DNA of 52,400 bases from Paludibacteraceae bacterium (GCA_017557345.1 JAFYZR010000045.1:1-52400), one strand, 5' to 3'; shown: positions 25,575-34,290, counted from the stretch's first letter. The notes: generated by a model from the sequence alone, not told the origin. Made by a program: numbers and translations.

Positions 25575-25605
25575 TTGATGGTTTATGATTTATGATTTAT
25601 TTCGA
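25571..25605. repeat. 7-bp array filling the S9 peptidase-thioesterase junction
   Basis: Units ATGATTG, ATGGTTT, ATGATTT, ATGATTT, ATTTCGA. The array includes the stop codon of the peptidase (25572-25574) and ends on the first base of the next start codon. Confidence 0.75.
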
Positions 25606-26318
25606 TGAAATATAGTTACGAATACGAAATAAAATACCAGGAAGTTGACGACCGTAAGAAACTTCGTCTCTTTAACCTGGAGAACTACCTCCTAGAGGTA
25701 GCAGGTACGGTTGCCGATGATTTGGGATTTGGTATCGCGGTACTGCATCCACGCGGTTTGACATGGATTCTCACGCGGCTATCCCTGGAGATGTACGAAT
25801 TGCCCACCTGTTGTGAGAAAGTGCGCTTCGAGACATGGATTGAATCCAATGCACATATGCTCAGCACCCGTGATTTCCGGATATATTCCGGCGACAAGCT
25901 CATCGGACAATGCAAGTCCGTCTGGACGGTGTTAGACATGGAGAAACGAGAAATAGTCAACTGCTTCGATGACCCGATTTTTGCCGACTGCGTCGATGGC
26001 GAAGTGATTGAGATGACACGCGTCCGGATGACGACTATTCCGGAACCGACAGGTATGATGATGCATAAGATTGTCTATTCGGACATCGATTATAACAGCC
26101 ATTGCAACAGCTGCCGCTATCTGCAAACCATGACCGATACTTATCTGCCTGACTATTACGGCAAGAAAATAAGGCTGGATATCAATTATTCCAAGGAAGT
26201 GATGCTGGGAGAAGAGCTGCAAACTCTTTTCCTTATCACGGAAGATGGCGTGCAATACCAGCAAAAGAACGAAAATGGAGAAACTTCGTGCTCAGCAAAA
26301 ATAACGATTAGCGATTAA
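25605..26318 (+). CDS. Acyl-ACP thioesterase
   Basis: 237 residues forming two hot-dog halves. The first begins YEYEIKYQEVDDRKKLRLFNL, the typical bacterial FatA/B-like opening. The second carries IVYSDIDYNSHCNSCRYLQ, where Asp-x-Asn-x-His-x-Asn matches the catalytic network of acyl-ACP thioesterases. It releases fatty acids from acyl-carrier protein. It starts at the ATG right after the 7-bp array. Its own last codons (ITISD and stop) fall within the next 7-bp array. Confidence 0.88.
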   Translation: MKYSYEYEIKYQEVDDRKKLRLFNLENYLLEVAGTVADDLGFGIAVLHPRGLTWILTRLSLEMYELPTCCEKVRFETWIESNAHMLSTRDFRIYSGDKLIGQCKSVWTVLDMEKREIVNCFDDPIFADCVDGEVIEMTRVRMTTIPEPTGMMMHKIVYSDIDYNSHCNSCRYLQTMTDTYLPDYYGKKIRLDINYSKEVMLGEELQTLFLITEDGVQYQQKNENGETSCSAKITISD

Positions 26319-26329
26319 TGATTTGAGAT
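26302..26329. repeat. 7-bp array at the thioesterase stop
   Basis: Units TAACGAT, TAGCGAT, TAATGAT, TTGAGAT. It contains the TAA stop at 26316-26318 plus stops in the other frames. Confidence 0.7.
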
Positions 26330-26818
26330 ATGGAAATACAACAAGAAAACACGATGCTTAAGCGTCCGGCCGAATTGGAATGCGATGTAGTTCGTTTCCA
26401 GAACCAAAAAGACAAATGGATTGCGTTCGTTGGATTGATGGACGGACATCCGTATGAGATCTTCACCGGTCTTGCCGATGATGAGATGGGTATTGCCCTG
26501 CCGAAATCTGTCACCAACGGCAAGATTATCAAAGTGGTGCAAGAGGATGGTTCCAAACGCTATGACTTCCAGTTCGTCAACACGCGTGGCTTTAAGACGA
26601 CGGTGGAAGGATTGAGTTATAAGTTTGACCGCGAGTTCTGGAATTACGCCCGTTTAATATCCGGAGTGTTGCGTTACGGCATGCCTATCGATCAAGTGGT
26701 GCATATGATTAGCGGTCTGCAGATGGATAGCGATTCCATCAATTCTTGGACTACAGGCGTAGCGCGCGTATTAAAAAGGTATATCCCGGGCGCAACCATT
26801 GAAGAGTCCGAAGAATAG
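26330..26818 (+). CDS. Standalone protein resembling the C-terminal domain of adenosylcobalamin-dependent ribonucleotide reductase
   Basis: 162 residues. The sequence (KRPAELECDVVRFQNQKDKW, FVGLMDGHPYEIFTG, FWNYARLISGVLRYGMPI, ARVLKRYIPGA) resembles the region that follows the catalytic barrel in class II NrdJ enzymes of Bacteroidota. The TSCPD-type cysteine motif is absent. No reductase gene is adjacent, so it may be a separately encoded partner or regulator; that is an inference from family resemblance. It ends just before a strong bidirectional terminator. Confidence 0.6.
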   Translation: MEIQQENTMLKRPAELECDVVRFQNQKDKWIAFVGLMDGHPYEIFTGLADDEMGIALPKSVTNGKIIKVVQEDGSKRYDFQFVNTRGFKTTVEGLSYKFDREFWNYARLISGVLRYGMPIDQVVHMISGLQMDSDSINSWTTGVARVLKRYIPGATIEESEE

Positions 26819-26850
26819 AAAAAGACCCGCAATAGCGGGCCTTTTCTTTT
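26819..26850. terminator. Bidirectional intrinsic terminator between the RNR-like gene and rng
   Basis: CCCGC-AATA-GCGGG stem, extended by A/T pairs, with T-runs on both strands. The genes converge here; their stops are only 30 nt apart. Confidence 0.88.
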
Positions 26851-28372
26851 ACTTTTCTGCAACAAATCTTGTCTCGAGCATTCCGAGGGACTGATTTTCC
26901 ACCACCTTAATTCCATATTTGCGGCGCCATTGGTTGGCAAGAGAATGCCATCCGCGCGTTACATAGGCATAGATGTATGGATGTAAATGGAGTTTCATCC
27001 CTTTTCCGTGCTGCTCATATTCATGTGCAATCTGTTCGGCTATCTGGTCAGTAAAGAGGATTGACGCTTGAATCTTGCCTTTGCCTCCACATGTCGGACA
27101 TGTTTCCTCGACTTGAATCTCGACAGCCGGCCGTACACGTTGACGGGTGATTTGCATCAAACCGAACTTGCTAAGCGGCAACACGTTATGTTTGGCTCGA
27201 TCACGTTCCATCAGTTTGCGCACATAATCGTACAATTGCTGTTGGTGCTCCTTGGAATCCATGTCGATGAAATCAACTATGATGATACCGCCTATATCGC
27301 GTAAACGCAGTTGGTGCACCAATTCATCCGCTGCGAGCATGTTGAACTGGAACGCATTCTCTTCTTGGTCCTCAAAGATTTTCTTGCTGCCTGAATTGAC
27401 ATCTATGGAGAACAGTGCTTCGGTTTTGTCTATTATCAGATAACCTCCGTGTTTGAAACCGACCGTCCTGCCGAGTCCCGTTTTCATCTGACGGGTGATG
27501 TCGAAATGGTCAAAAATAGGCTGTGCGCCTTTGTAGTGCTTAACAATCTTTGCGCTTTCCGGGGCGATGAGTTGCAGATAACGACGAACATCATCATAGA
27601 TCGCTTGGTCATTTATCTGTATGGATGTGAAATCCGGGCTTAGCACATCTCGGATGATTCCGAGTGTCCGCCCCATCTCTTCACTCACCAGGCTTACAGG
27701 CTCACGTTGCTGGAGTGTCTTGATTGTTTGCTCCCAACGATCCGTTAGTAAACGCAATTCGTTGTCTAATTCCGCTACGCGTTTGTCTTCCGCTACCGTA
27801 CGGACGATGATGCCGAAACCATTGGGCTTGATAGATAGCATCAACTGTTTAAGCCGCTGACGTTCGGATTCCCGCTTGATCTTCTGGCTTACCATCACAC
27901 CGTCGGCAAAAGGAATGAGAACGATATTACGTCCCGCGATGGATATCTCTGCCGTCAGGCGAGGGCCTTTTGTATTTATCGGCTCTTTAGAAACCTGAAC
28001 CAATATAGGGTCACCTACTTTAAGTACATCCGCTATCTGTCCTTCTTTGCCTACCTCCGCTTGACGAGGAGTCTTGGTCAGTACCGGAATGCGGCGCCTG
28101 TCCGAAACGGCTTTGCTTACATACGTCTGCAGCGTACGAAACTGAGAACCTAAATCCAAATAATGCAGAAAAGCTTCCTTCTCATGACCTACATCCACAA
28201 ATACCGCATTCAACGCCGGCATGACCTTCTTCACACGACCGTAGTAGATATTGCCTACGGCAAAATTATCTTGATCCCGCTTCTCGCGAGCCACTTCTTG
28301 CAATCGGTCATCCTCTGTCAGCGCTATCGCGATTTCTGTCGGCTGTACGTCAACAATCAATTCGCTTTTCAT
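26849..28372 (-). CDS. rng: Ribonuclease G/E family endoribonuclease
   Basis: 507 residues. An N-terminal RNase H-like and S1 region (GNIYYGRVKKVMPALNAVFVDVG, residues about 40-62) is followed by the catalytic DNase I-like core with Asp324 in IDVNSG and Asp367 in IVDFID, 43 apart as in E. coli RNase E. The zinc-link CPTC is at 425-428 followed by GGKGK. It lacks the long disordered tail of RNase E, so it is the RNase G type. It acts in rRNA maturation and mRNA decay. It has no clear promoter of its own in the short gap after the HU/COX24-like terminator. Confidence 0.93.
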   Translation of the reverse strand: MKSELIVDVQPTEIAIALTEDDRLQEVAREKRDQDNFAVGNIYYGRVKKVMPALNAVFVDVGHEKEAFLHYLDLGSQFRTLQTYVSKAVSDRRRIPVLTKTPRQAEVGKEGQIADVLKVGDPILVQVSKEPINTKGPRLTAEISIAGRNIVLIPFADGVMVSQKIKRESERQRLKQLMLSIKPNGFGIIVRTVAEDKRVAELDNELRLLTDRWEQTIKTLQQREPVSLVSEEMGRTLGIIRDVLSPDFTSIQINDQAIYDDVRRYLQLIAPESAKIVKHYKGAQPIFDHFDITRQMKTGLGRTVGFKHGGYLIIDKTEALFSIDVNSGSKKIFEDQEENAFQFNMLAADELVHQLRLRDIGGIIIVDFIDMDSKEHQQQLYDYVRKLMERDRAKHNVLPLSKFGLMQITRQRVRPAVEIQVEETCPTCGGKGKIQASILFTDQIAEQIAHEYEQHGKGMKLHLHPYIYAYVTRGWHSLANQWRRKYGIKVVENQSLGMLETRFVAEK

Positions 28373-28393
28373 TCTGATTAGGGATTATAAAAT

Positions 28394-28452
28394 AAATAAA
28401 AAAGCCTTGTGGCAACTTACACACACTTGTGCAAGCCTCTAGCCACAAAGCT
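28394..28452 (-). terminator. Intrinsic terminator after the HU and mS38-like genes
   Basis: 11-bp stem (28403-28413 with 28442-28452, one G-U), an inner imperfect hairpin, and a T-run on (-). It begins 14 nt after the small gene's stop. Confidence 0.75.
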
Positions 28453-28465
28453 AAGTCATCGTCAA

Positions 28466-28555
28466 TTACTTATGCTTATGACGATTCTTACGCAAACGTT
28501 TTTTACGTTTATGCGTAGACATCTTGTGTCTCTTATGCTTCTTTCCGTTTGGCAT
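28466..28555 (-). CDS. 29-aa AURKAIP1/COX24 (mS38-like) small basic protein
   Basis: ATG at 28553-28555, TAA at 28466-28468. The product starts MPNGKKHKRHKMSTHKRKK and consists almost only of Lys, Arg and His. This is the pattern of the small COX24/AURKAIP1-domain proteins of Bacteroidota, homologous to mitochondrial ribosomal protein mS38, so it is probably a small-subunit ribosomal protein. It lies between the HU gene and rng. It is easily missed because of its size. There is a 35-nt gap to the HU stop, so it is likely co-transcribed with HU. Confidence 0.85.
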   Translation of the reverse strand: MPNGKKHKRHKMSTHKRKKRLRKNRHKHK

Positions 28556-28590
28556 AATTGTTTGTTTATTAAAATGTTGTACTAATGATT

Positions 28591-28878
28591 TTATTTTCTT
28601 TTAGCTTCGCGTACTGCTGCTTTAAATTCAGCTGCAGGCTTGAAATCAGGAATCAGATGAGCAGGAACGGCTATTGTCGTCTCGCGCAAAATATTACGAG
28701 CCACCTTAGCAGCACGCTTTTTGGTTACAAAGCTACCAAAGCCGCGGATGTAGACGTTCTCTCCCTTTACGAGATTGTTCTTGATTCCCTCTGTAAATGC
28801 CTCTAAACATACACCGATCGTCTTCTTGTCAAAACCGGTCTGAATGGCAATTTCCGAAATGAGTTCTGCTTTAGTCAT
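28591..28878 (-). CDS. HU family DNA-binding protein
   Basis: 95 residues. The full HU fold is present: helical MTKAELISEIAIQTGF, the IRGFGSFVTKKRAAKVARN strand and arm entry at about 44-62, with IPDFKPAAEFK at the end. It bends DNA as a nucleoid protein. It has its own promoter (28925-28954) diverging from mutY. The 29-aa ribosomal-like gene follows it. Confidence 0.93.
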   Translation of the reverse strand: MTKAELISEIAIQTGFDKKTIGVCLEAFTEGIKNNLVKGENVYIRGFGSFVTKKRAAKVARNILRETTIAVPAHLIPDFKPAAEFKAAVREAKRK

Positions 28879-28924
28879 ATTATTGTATTTTTATATTTTA
28901 CTTTTTCAAATCCGAAAAACTCTG

Positions 28925-28954
28925 CAAAATTACTATAAATAATTGAAATACAAA
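28925..28954 (-). promoter_or_regulatory. Bacteroidota-type promoter for HU
   Basis: TTTG at 28951-28954 (-), a spacer of 18 nt (shorter than the 20 used elsewhere here), and TAATTTTG at 28925-28932. Confidence 0.65.
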
Positions 28955-28972
28955 AGTTTTTTAGCAAAAAAA

Positions 28973-29003
28973 TTGCAAATTTTGTTATTTTTTTGTAATT
29001 TTG
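28973..29003 (+). promoter_or_regulatory. Bacteroidota-type promoter for mutY
   Basis: TTG at 28973-28975, a spacer of 20 nt, and TAATTTTG at 28996-29003 followed by GCAC. Confidence 0.72.
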
Positions 29004-29046
29004 CACTCGATTTACACATTTTTAGACCCAAAAAGCGCTTTTTCTC

Positions 29047-30066
29047 ATGCTCAATTCGCTAATTTATAGTCGATTATACAATTGGTACGAGATCAATCAT
29101 CGAATACTTCCGTGGCGAGAAACGGAGGATCCGTACGCTATTTGGCTAAGTGAAATCATCTTACAGCAGACACGAGTGGTGCAGGGCATCGATTATTATA
29201 TGCGATTCATCAATCGATGGCCGACGGTCGAAGACTTAGCCGCAGCCGATGAAGCCGAAGTGCTACGGGAATGGCAAGGCTTAGGCTATTACAGCCGGGC
29301 CAGAAACCTCCATAAAGCCGCACAAATGGTGGTTCAGAACGGATGGACTCCTTTCCCTTCCCGTTTTGAAGACATACGCGCTTTGCCGGGTGTGGGTGAT
29401 TATACTGCCGGTGCGATTGCTTCATTTGCATATAACCAGCCCTTCCCTGCCATGGATGGAAATGTGTATCGCGTGGTAGCACGGTTAATGGATTTAGACG
29501 AGCCATTTGACACTTCTGCTGGCAAGAAGCTCTTCCGTCAACAGATAGAACAATTGCTCGACAGAGATCATCCGCGGCTCTTCAATTCCGCCATCATGGA
29601 GTTCGGAGCACTTTATTGCACGCCCGTTTTAGGCGACAATTGTACTTCTTGTCCGTTACAGGCCTGCTGCAAAGCATATACTAACGGCACAGCGGAGTTA
29701 CTTCCCGTGCGCAAACCTAAACCGAAAATAAAAGACCGGTGGTTTACCTATCATATCTATACTACCGGAACAGAGACGCTTATTCATAAGCGCGAAGCCA
29801 AAGACATCTGGTTTCATCTCTACGAATTTCCTTGCGATGAGCACGACATTCCGACAATCGGCAATCGAAAATCGAAAATCGATTTCCCCTATACACACGT
29901 GCTGTCACATCAACGCCTACACGCGCGATTTATAACGCATAAGGTAAAAGAATTGCCTCACATCGAGGGAACGATGGCCATCAAATGGTCTGATCTGGAC
30001 AATTATGCTCTTTCTCGATTAACGCTGAAAGCGCTTGATAAACTGATGTCAGGTCTTCGGAACTGA
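29047..30066 (+). CDS. mutY: A/G-specific adenine glycosylase
   Basis: 339 residues. LPWR and WLSEIILQQTRV with catalytic Glu36; helix-hairpin-helix LPGVGDYTAGAIASF at 113-127; AMDGNVYRV with Asp137. The iron-sulfur cysteines are at about 191, 199, 202 and 208. The first gap holds seven residues rather than the usual six. It removes adenine opposite 8-oxoguanine. Residues about 270-281 (TIGNRKSKIDF) between the cluster domain and the NUDIX-like C-terminal domain are encoded by a 7-8-bp array (29852-29886). The 3' end overlaps the convergent DUF2520 gene by 86 bp. Confidence 0.93.
   Translation: MLNSLIYSRLYNWYEINHRILPWRETEDPYAIWLSEIILQQTRVVQGIDYYMRFINRWPTVEDLAAADEAEVLREWQGLGYYSRARNLHKAAQMVVQNGWTPFPSRFEDIRALPGVGDYTAGAIASFAYNQPFPAMDGNVYRVVARLMDLDEPFDTSAGKKLFRQQIEQLLDRDHPRLFNSAIMEFGALYCTPVLGDNCTSCPLQACCKAYTNGTAELLPVRKPKPKIKDRWFTYHIYTTGTETLIHKREAKDIWFHLYEFPCDEHDIPTIGNRKSKIDFPYTHVLSHQRLHARFITHKVKELPHIEGTMAIKWSDLDNYALSRLTLKALDKLMSGLRN
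29852..29886. repeat. In-frame 7-8-bp array inside mutY
   Basis: Units CGACAATC, GGCAATCG, AAAATCG, AAAATCG. It encodes a linker segment in MutY. Confidence 0.65.
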
Positions 30067-30778
30067 AAGCACCTTGATTTTGTTCGCGCAATAATTCCAA
30101 ATGATGCTTTATCACCTCTTTATCCCCACGAATCGCAGGACCTGTCTGTGCCTCTTGAGGAGATAAGGAGTGTACTTTTGCTGCCGTCTGGTCGATGAGC
30201 GGCAATAATGCCTGGAATGGGATTTGCGTTCCTTTCAGCACTTCTGCGGCCATCTGATACATCAGATTCGTATAGTTGTTCGCAAAAACGCCTGCTATGT
30301 GCAATCGTTCCCGGTCATGTTGATTTGCCTCGTAGATGCGACTTGTCAACACCTGAGCCAATGAGTAAATTGCCGCTATATCGTCAATATTGCGTCCTTC
30401 GATAAAACAAGGAATACCGCTCCAGTCGTCAATCAACTGCGCTTTGCTGAAACTCTGGAAGAAATAGAGAACGCCGGCATGCGGTTTGTCATCACCGAAA
30501 ACACTAATAGGCATCGTACCTGAAGTATGCAGATGAAGCGCACGAGGAGCATTTACTTTGGCTGCCACTTCTGCCAAACCCTTATCGGCCACGGTATAGA
30601 TATATACATCTGCCGACGGCAGTTGACCTTCATTGGCAAGCATTTCTCCTTCCGCATTTTGCCATTTTCCCTCAACTGTCAGATAGGACGAAATCAACTG
30701 TGCGTTAATATGCTTGAGTTCAAACGCATGCTGCAAATTCGTGCCTACATTCCCTGCTCCGATAATAACGATTTTCAT
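29981..30778 (-). CDS. Rossmann-like DUF2520 protein
   Basis: 265 residues. The N-terminal NAD(P)-binding GAGNVGTNLQHAFE (about 7-20) is followed by a reductase-like fold (LHLHTSGTMPISVFG, GVLYFFQSFSK) and the helical DUF2520 domain (AGVFANNYTNLMYQMAAE, GPAIRGDKEVIKHHLELL). The architecture resembles ketopantoate and pyrroline-carboxylate reductases, but the substrate is unknown. It is downstream of the dipeptidase on (-), separated by an 11-bp array. The last 86 bp overlap mutY in antisense; both reading frames look conserved, so the overlap seems genuine. Confidence 0.85.
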   Translation of the reverse strand: MKIVIIGAGNVGTNLQHAFELKHINAQLISSYLTVEGKWQNAEGEMLANEGQLPSADVYIYTVADKGLAEVAAKVNAPRALHLHTSGTMPISVFGDDKPHAGVLYFFQSFSKAQLIDDWSGIPCFIEGRNIDDIAAIYSLAQVLTSRIYEANQHDRERLHIAGVFANNYTNLMYQMAAEVLKGTQIPFQALLPLIDQTAAKVHSLSPQEAQTGPAIRGDKEVIKHHLELLREQNQGAFSSEDLTSVYQALSALIEKEHNCPDQTI

Positions 30779-30796
30779 ACTCCTTCAACCTGCAAA

Positions 30797-30851
30797 TCTT
30801 TAGTTATTCTTTAGTTATTATTTAGTTATTCTTTAGATATTCTTTAGTGAT
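30797..30851. repeat. 11-bp tandem array between the dipeptidase and DUF2520 genes
   Basis: Five units (TCTTTAGTTAT with small changes). The dipeptidase stop codon (30844-30846) is inside the last unit. Confidence 0.82.
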
Positions 30852-32211
30852 TAACGGTATATTGTCTATAGAACTCAGTAACTGCGACAATGCCTTTCTC
30901 CCATACTTCCAGATCCATACTTTCGTTGGGCGAATGAATGGCATTTTGTTCCAGGCCAAAGCCCATCAGAATGGTCTTGCAACCAAGTATCTGTTCAAAA
31001 GCTGCGATGATAGGTATACTTCCGCCACGACGCGCCGCTAACGGACGTTTGCCAAAGGCAATCTCGAAGCCTTTCTCCGCAGCCTTATATGCCGGAATAT
31101 CTATTGGACACACATATCCCTGACCGCCATGCATAGGTGTCACTTTTACACGCACGCCTTTCGGAGCAAGCGATTGAATATAATCCGCAAACAATCGAGA
31201 GATTTTCTCATGATCTTGATTTGCCACAAGTCGGCATGACACTTTCGCATGGGCCTTACTCGGCAAAACGGTCTTGCTTCCTTCGCCTGTATATCCACCC
31301 CAAATGCCGCACACATCAAATGACGGACGGCAAGAATTGCGCTCCAAAGTACTATAGCCTTCTTCTCCAAACACATCATCCACGTCAATCGCTTGATTAT
31401 AAGCCTCTTGCGAGAATGGTATCTGTGCGATCATCGCCCGTTCTTCATCCGGAATAGGCAGCACATCATCATAGAAATGAGGGATGGTAATGCGTCCGTT
31501 TTTATCCACTATTTGCGCCAACATCTCACAAAGAGCGTTTATCGGGTTCTTTACCGCACCTCCGAAATGCCCGGAATGCAAGTCTCTGTTCGGGCCATCC
31601 ACTTCAATCTGCCAGTATGCCAAGCCACGCAAACCCGTTGTGATAGAAGGCGTTTCCTTGCCTATCATCGAAGTATCGCTCACCAGAATAATATCGGCTT
31701 TCAGCATCTCTTTATGGTCTTCCAGGAATGCCTCCAGCGATGGAGAACCTATTTCTTCCTCGCCTTCAAAGATAAACTTCACGTTGCATTTCAACTGCCC
31801 TGTTTGCGCCATATATTCGAAGGCCTTTGCCTGAATCATCGCTTGTCCTTTATCATCATCCGCCCCGCGTGCATAAAGCCTGCCGTCACGAATCTCCGGC
31901 TCCCATGGATTCGATTTCCATTCGCTCAAAGGCTCCACAGGCATCACATCATAATGCGCATAAACCAATACCGTCGGTACATCGGATTCCGAACAGCTGT
32001 ATTCCGCATAAACGAACGGATTACCGGCAGACGGCAAAATCTCCGCTTTCTGACAACCTGCTGCCAGCAGCAATTCTTTCCATCGCTCGGCACAACGCAA
32101 CATATCGCCTTGGTGCTCGGCTTGACAACTCACACTGGGAATGCGCAAAAGACTTGCCCACTCCTCCATAAATCGCTCCTTATGAGCGGAGAGGTAGTCG
32201 TAAATAGACAT
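30844..32211 (-). CDS. M20-family dipeptidase
   Basis: 455 residues, usual length. Zinc-site motifs: VLVYAHYDVMP (first His and Asp, about 81-91), GADDDKG (bridging Asp) and FEGEEEIGS (catalytic Glu pair). The dimerisation lid starts at RGLAYWQIEV and has RDLHSGHFGG. It is a cytoplasmic metallopeptidase that splits dipeptides, completing the peptide breakdown suggested by the S9 peptidase. Its start codon lies 32 nt inside the end of the histidine kinase gene, so the two are probably co-transcribed. Confidence 0.92.
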   Translation of the reverse strand: MSIYDYLSAHKERFMEEWASLLRIPSVSCQAEHQGDMLRCAERWKELLLAAGCQKAEILPSAGNPFVYAEYSCSESDVPTVLVYAHYDVMPVEPLSEWKSNPWEPEIRDGRLYARGADDDKGQAMIQAKAFEYMAQTGQLKCNVKFIFEGEEEIGSPSLEAFLEDHKEMLKADIILVSDTSMIGKETPSITTGLRGLAYWQIEVDGPNRDLHSGHFGGAVKNPINALCEMLAQIVDKNGRITIPHFYDDVLPIPDEERAMIAQIPFSQEAYNQAIDVDDVFGEEGYSTLERNSCRPSFDVCGIWGGYTGEGSKTVLPSKAHAKVSCRLVANQDHEKISRLFADYIQSLAPKGVRVKVTPMHGGQGYVCPIDIPAYKAAEKGFEIAFGKRPLAARRGGSIPIIAAFEQILGCKTILMGFGLEQNAIHSPNESMDLEVWEKGIVAVTEFYRQYTVNH

Positions 32212-34168
32212 AGAATGTAGTTCCTTTTGGGGATGTTTCGAAGGTTATCCGTCCGCCTGACGCTTCCACGATATGCTTGGAAATGGCTAAGCCTAATCCG
32301 TTTCCGTTGGATTTGGTCGTGAAGTTCGGCATAAAGATGCGCGACTGGATATCTTCCGGTATTCCGGTTCCATCATCAGAGATAGATATCTGTATTTCAC
32401 GCTCCGAATAGCTTGCATTAAGCATCACGATGATATCGGTCGGCGAAGCTTGTAGCGCATTACGGATAATATTGACAAATACTTGTGAAATCTGTTCCTG
32501 GTCTGCCAAAACCACTACGCCCGAATCGGCTCCCACATAGCGGATAGGAATCTGCTCATCGTTCGCCCGTTGAAGTGTAATCACATTCGATAACTTCTCC
32601 GCCACATCCACTTCCGTCGTAATGACTTCCGGTTGCTTCGCAAACGTGGAGAACGATTGCGCGATATGCGCCAGGTTATCTATCTCGGAAATAAGCATTT
32701 TGGTCGTTTTGTCGAAATACTCGTCAAACTGCTCTGTTCCTCGTTTGAGCTGCAGTTTCTGAACCGACAGTTTCATCGGAGTCAAAGGATTGTTTATCTC
32801 ATGCGCGATCTGCCGAGCCATCGTACGCCAAGCGCCTTCTCTTTCCGCACTCGCCAAACGTTCAGCCGATTCCTCCACTCGATCCACCAGCATGTTATAT
32901 CGCTCCACCAGCGCACCTAACTCATCATGATAAGGATAATCGATATGATTGTCTTTACCGCCAAGCGCAAAGCGTTTCATCTTTTCTGTCAGCATAGAGA
33001 TAGGTGCTGTCATGGAACGCGAAGCCCAGAAAGCGAAGAAAAGAGCCAGCAGCAGAACGATGATATATGGCGGCAGCAAGCGTGCCAGGAGTGTATCCAC
33101 TTCCGCATTTCGCGTCTCTTCGCTCACAAAATACGGCACGGCGATATAGCCTATCGTTACGAAAGAACCGTTATGGAACGGGATATATGATACCAGATAA
33201 GGATGCGATGCGATATGCTCATAGCAGATAGCCGATGGCGTGCCGCTGAAAATCGCTTCCGGAGCCATTCTGCGCGAAAGAACACCGCTGTTAAACAGTA
33301 CCGGCGAAGAAGAAGCCAACAGTTCTCCCGAAAGCGAATAGACATGTATATCCTGATTCATGTCATAGCCCAAATCATGCAAATCAATCGACAAGCCTTG
33401 CGCTTGAGCAGGCGTCAACGCCACATCCCAATAATAGAGCGAACGCAAATACGACTGTATATACTCCGAACGCATCTGCAAATCATGCCGCTGATGTTCC
33501 TCCTGATTGGTGTGAACATAACTGATTGACATGAAAAAGACATAGATAAAGACCGCTAAAACAGGCGTCAGGATGATATACATGATTCGCGTAGAAAGCC
33601 GCATATTACGTATCCCGCGATGATAAATCAGACCGATGATACCTATTAAAACCATCAAACCAAAGAGCACATGGCAAAGGATGAAATAGAGTCGTGAAGA
33701 TGCATAAGGCTTGTCGCGCGACTCCAACAGTTTGCGGAACGAGAATGTCTGCGAAGCTACGCTGTATATATCCGTATAATCTTGCAGTTCGGTATAGTTA
33801 AGCGGCAAAACGGTCAGCACATTATACATGCCGGCTTTCGTCCAGCGAACCATCGTCTTGGCATTCCGGAAGGATTTCTCACGCCATGTGTCGTAAGTCG
33901 TCAGATAGACTTCGTCGGATGCCAGCCTGTTGCTTGACCAATAAACCATCTGACGGGCATCGAAGATATAAAACAGCACTTCCTCATCTTTCTCAGCGAT
34001 GGCACGAATAGAATCCAACGAAGTGTTTCTGCTCAACGCCTCGCATAACAAAGCCGTCTGATGCTCCGCATATGCTTCCCGTTTGAGAAGCTTCTGGGCT
34101 TCAGAAGAAGACGAATGACAGGCCGTCAGACTCAGCAACAATATAAGGAATCCTAATATCTTACGCAT
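32180..34168 (-). CDS. Membrane sensor histidine kinase (NtrY-like)
   Basis: 662 residues from MRKILGFLILLLSLTAC; the longer reading from 34204 adds a tail upstream of the hydrophobic signal. The start looks like a lipoprotein or signal-anchor (LSLTAC). A periplasmic sensor is followed by two TM helices (about 172-193 and 206-226), a second extracytoplasmic domain, TM4 at about 363-383, and HAMP. DHp box AHEINNPLTPMKLS has the phospho-acceptor at His456, with N-box NIIRNALQA and G-boxes DDGTGIPE and GNGLGLAISKHIVE. The LTPMKLS form is typical of NtrY-type kinases that work with sigma-54 activators, but no response regulator is in the window. Confidence 0.88.
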   Translation of the reverse strand: MRKILGFLILLLSLTACHSSSSEAQKLLKREAYAEHQTALLCEALSRNTSLDSIRAIAEKDEEVLFYIFDARQMVYWSSNRLASDEVYLTTYDTWREKSFRNAKTMVRWTKAGMYNVLTVLPLNYTELQDYTDIYSVASQTFSFRKLLESRDKPYASSRLYFILCHVLFGLMVLIGIIGLIYHRGIRNMRLSTRIMYIILTPVLAVFIYVFFMSISYVHTNQEEHQRHDLQMRSEYIQSYLRSLYYWDVALTPAQAQGLSIDLHDLGYDMNQDIHVYSLSGELLASSSPVLFNSGVLSRRMAPEAIFSGTPSAICYEHIASHPYLVSYIPFHNGSFVTIGYIAVPYFVSEETRNAEVDTLLARLLPPYIIVLLLALFFAFWASRSMTAPISMLTEKMKRFALGGKDNHIDYPYHDELGALVERYNMLVDRVEESAERLASAEREGAWRTMARQIAHEINNPLTPMKLSVQKLQLKRGTEQFDEYFDKTTKMLISEIDNLAHIAQSFSTFAKQPEVITTEVDVAEKLSNVITLQRANDEQIPIRYVGADSGVVVLADQEQISQVFVNIIRNALQASPTDIIVMLNASYSEREIQISISDDGTGIPEDIQSRIFMPNFTTKSNGNGLGLAISKHIVEASGGRITFETSPKGTTFYVYLRLPLRS

Positions 34169-34201
34169 AATTTCTATTTTGGCTGCACACCTTTGCGACT
34201 G

Positions 34202-34233
34202 CAAAATTACTGCTTTTTTTTAACATATGCAAA
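34202..34233 (-). promoter_or_regulatory. Bacteroidota-type promoter for the histidine kinase operon
   Basis: TTTG at 34230-34233 (-), a spacer of 20 nt, and TAATTTTG at 34202-34209. Confidence 0.75.
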
Positions 34234-34258
34234 TAATTTTGCTTTTTCTCCCCCAAAA

Positions 34259-34290
34259 TTTGCGTATATCAAAATTTCTTCGTACCTTTG
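34259..34290 (+). promoter_or_regulatory. Bacteroidota-type promoter for the restriction-modification gene
   Basis: TTTG at 34259-34262, a spacer of 20 nt, and TACCTTTG at 34283-34290. Divergent from the kinase promoter, with 25 bp between them. Confidence 0.75.
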
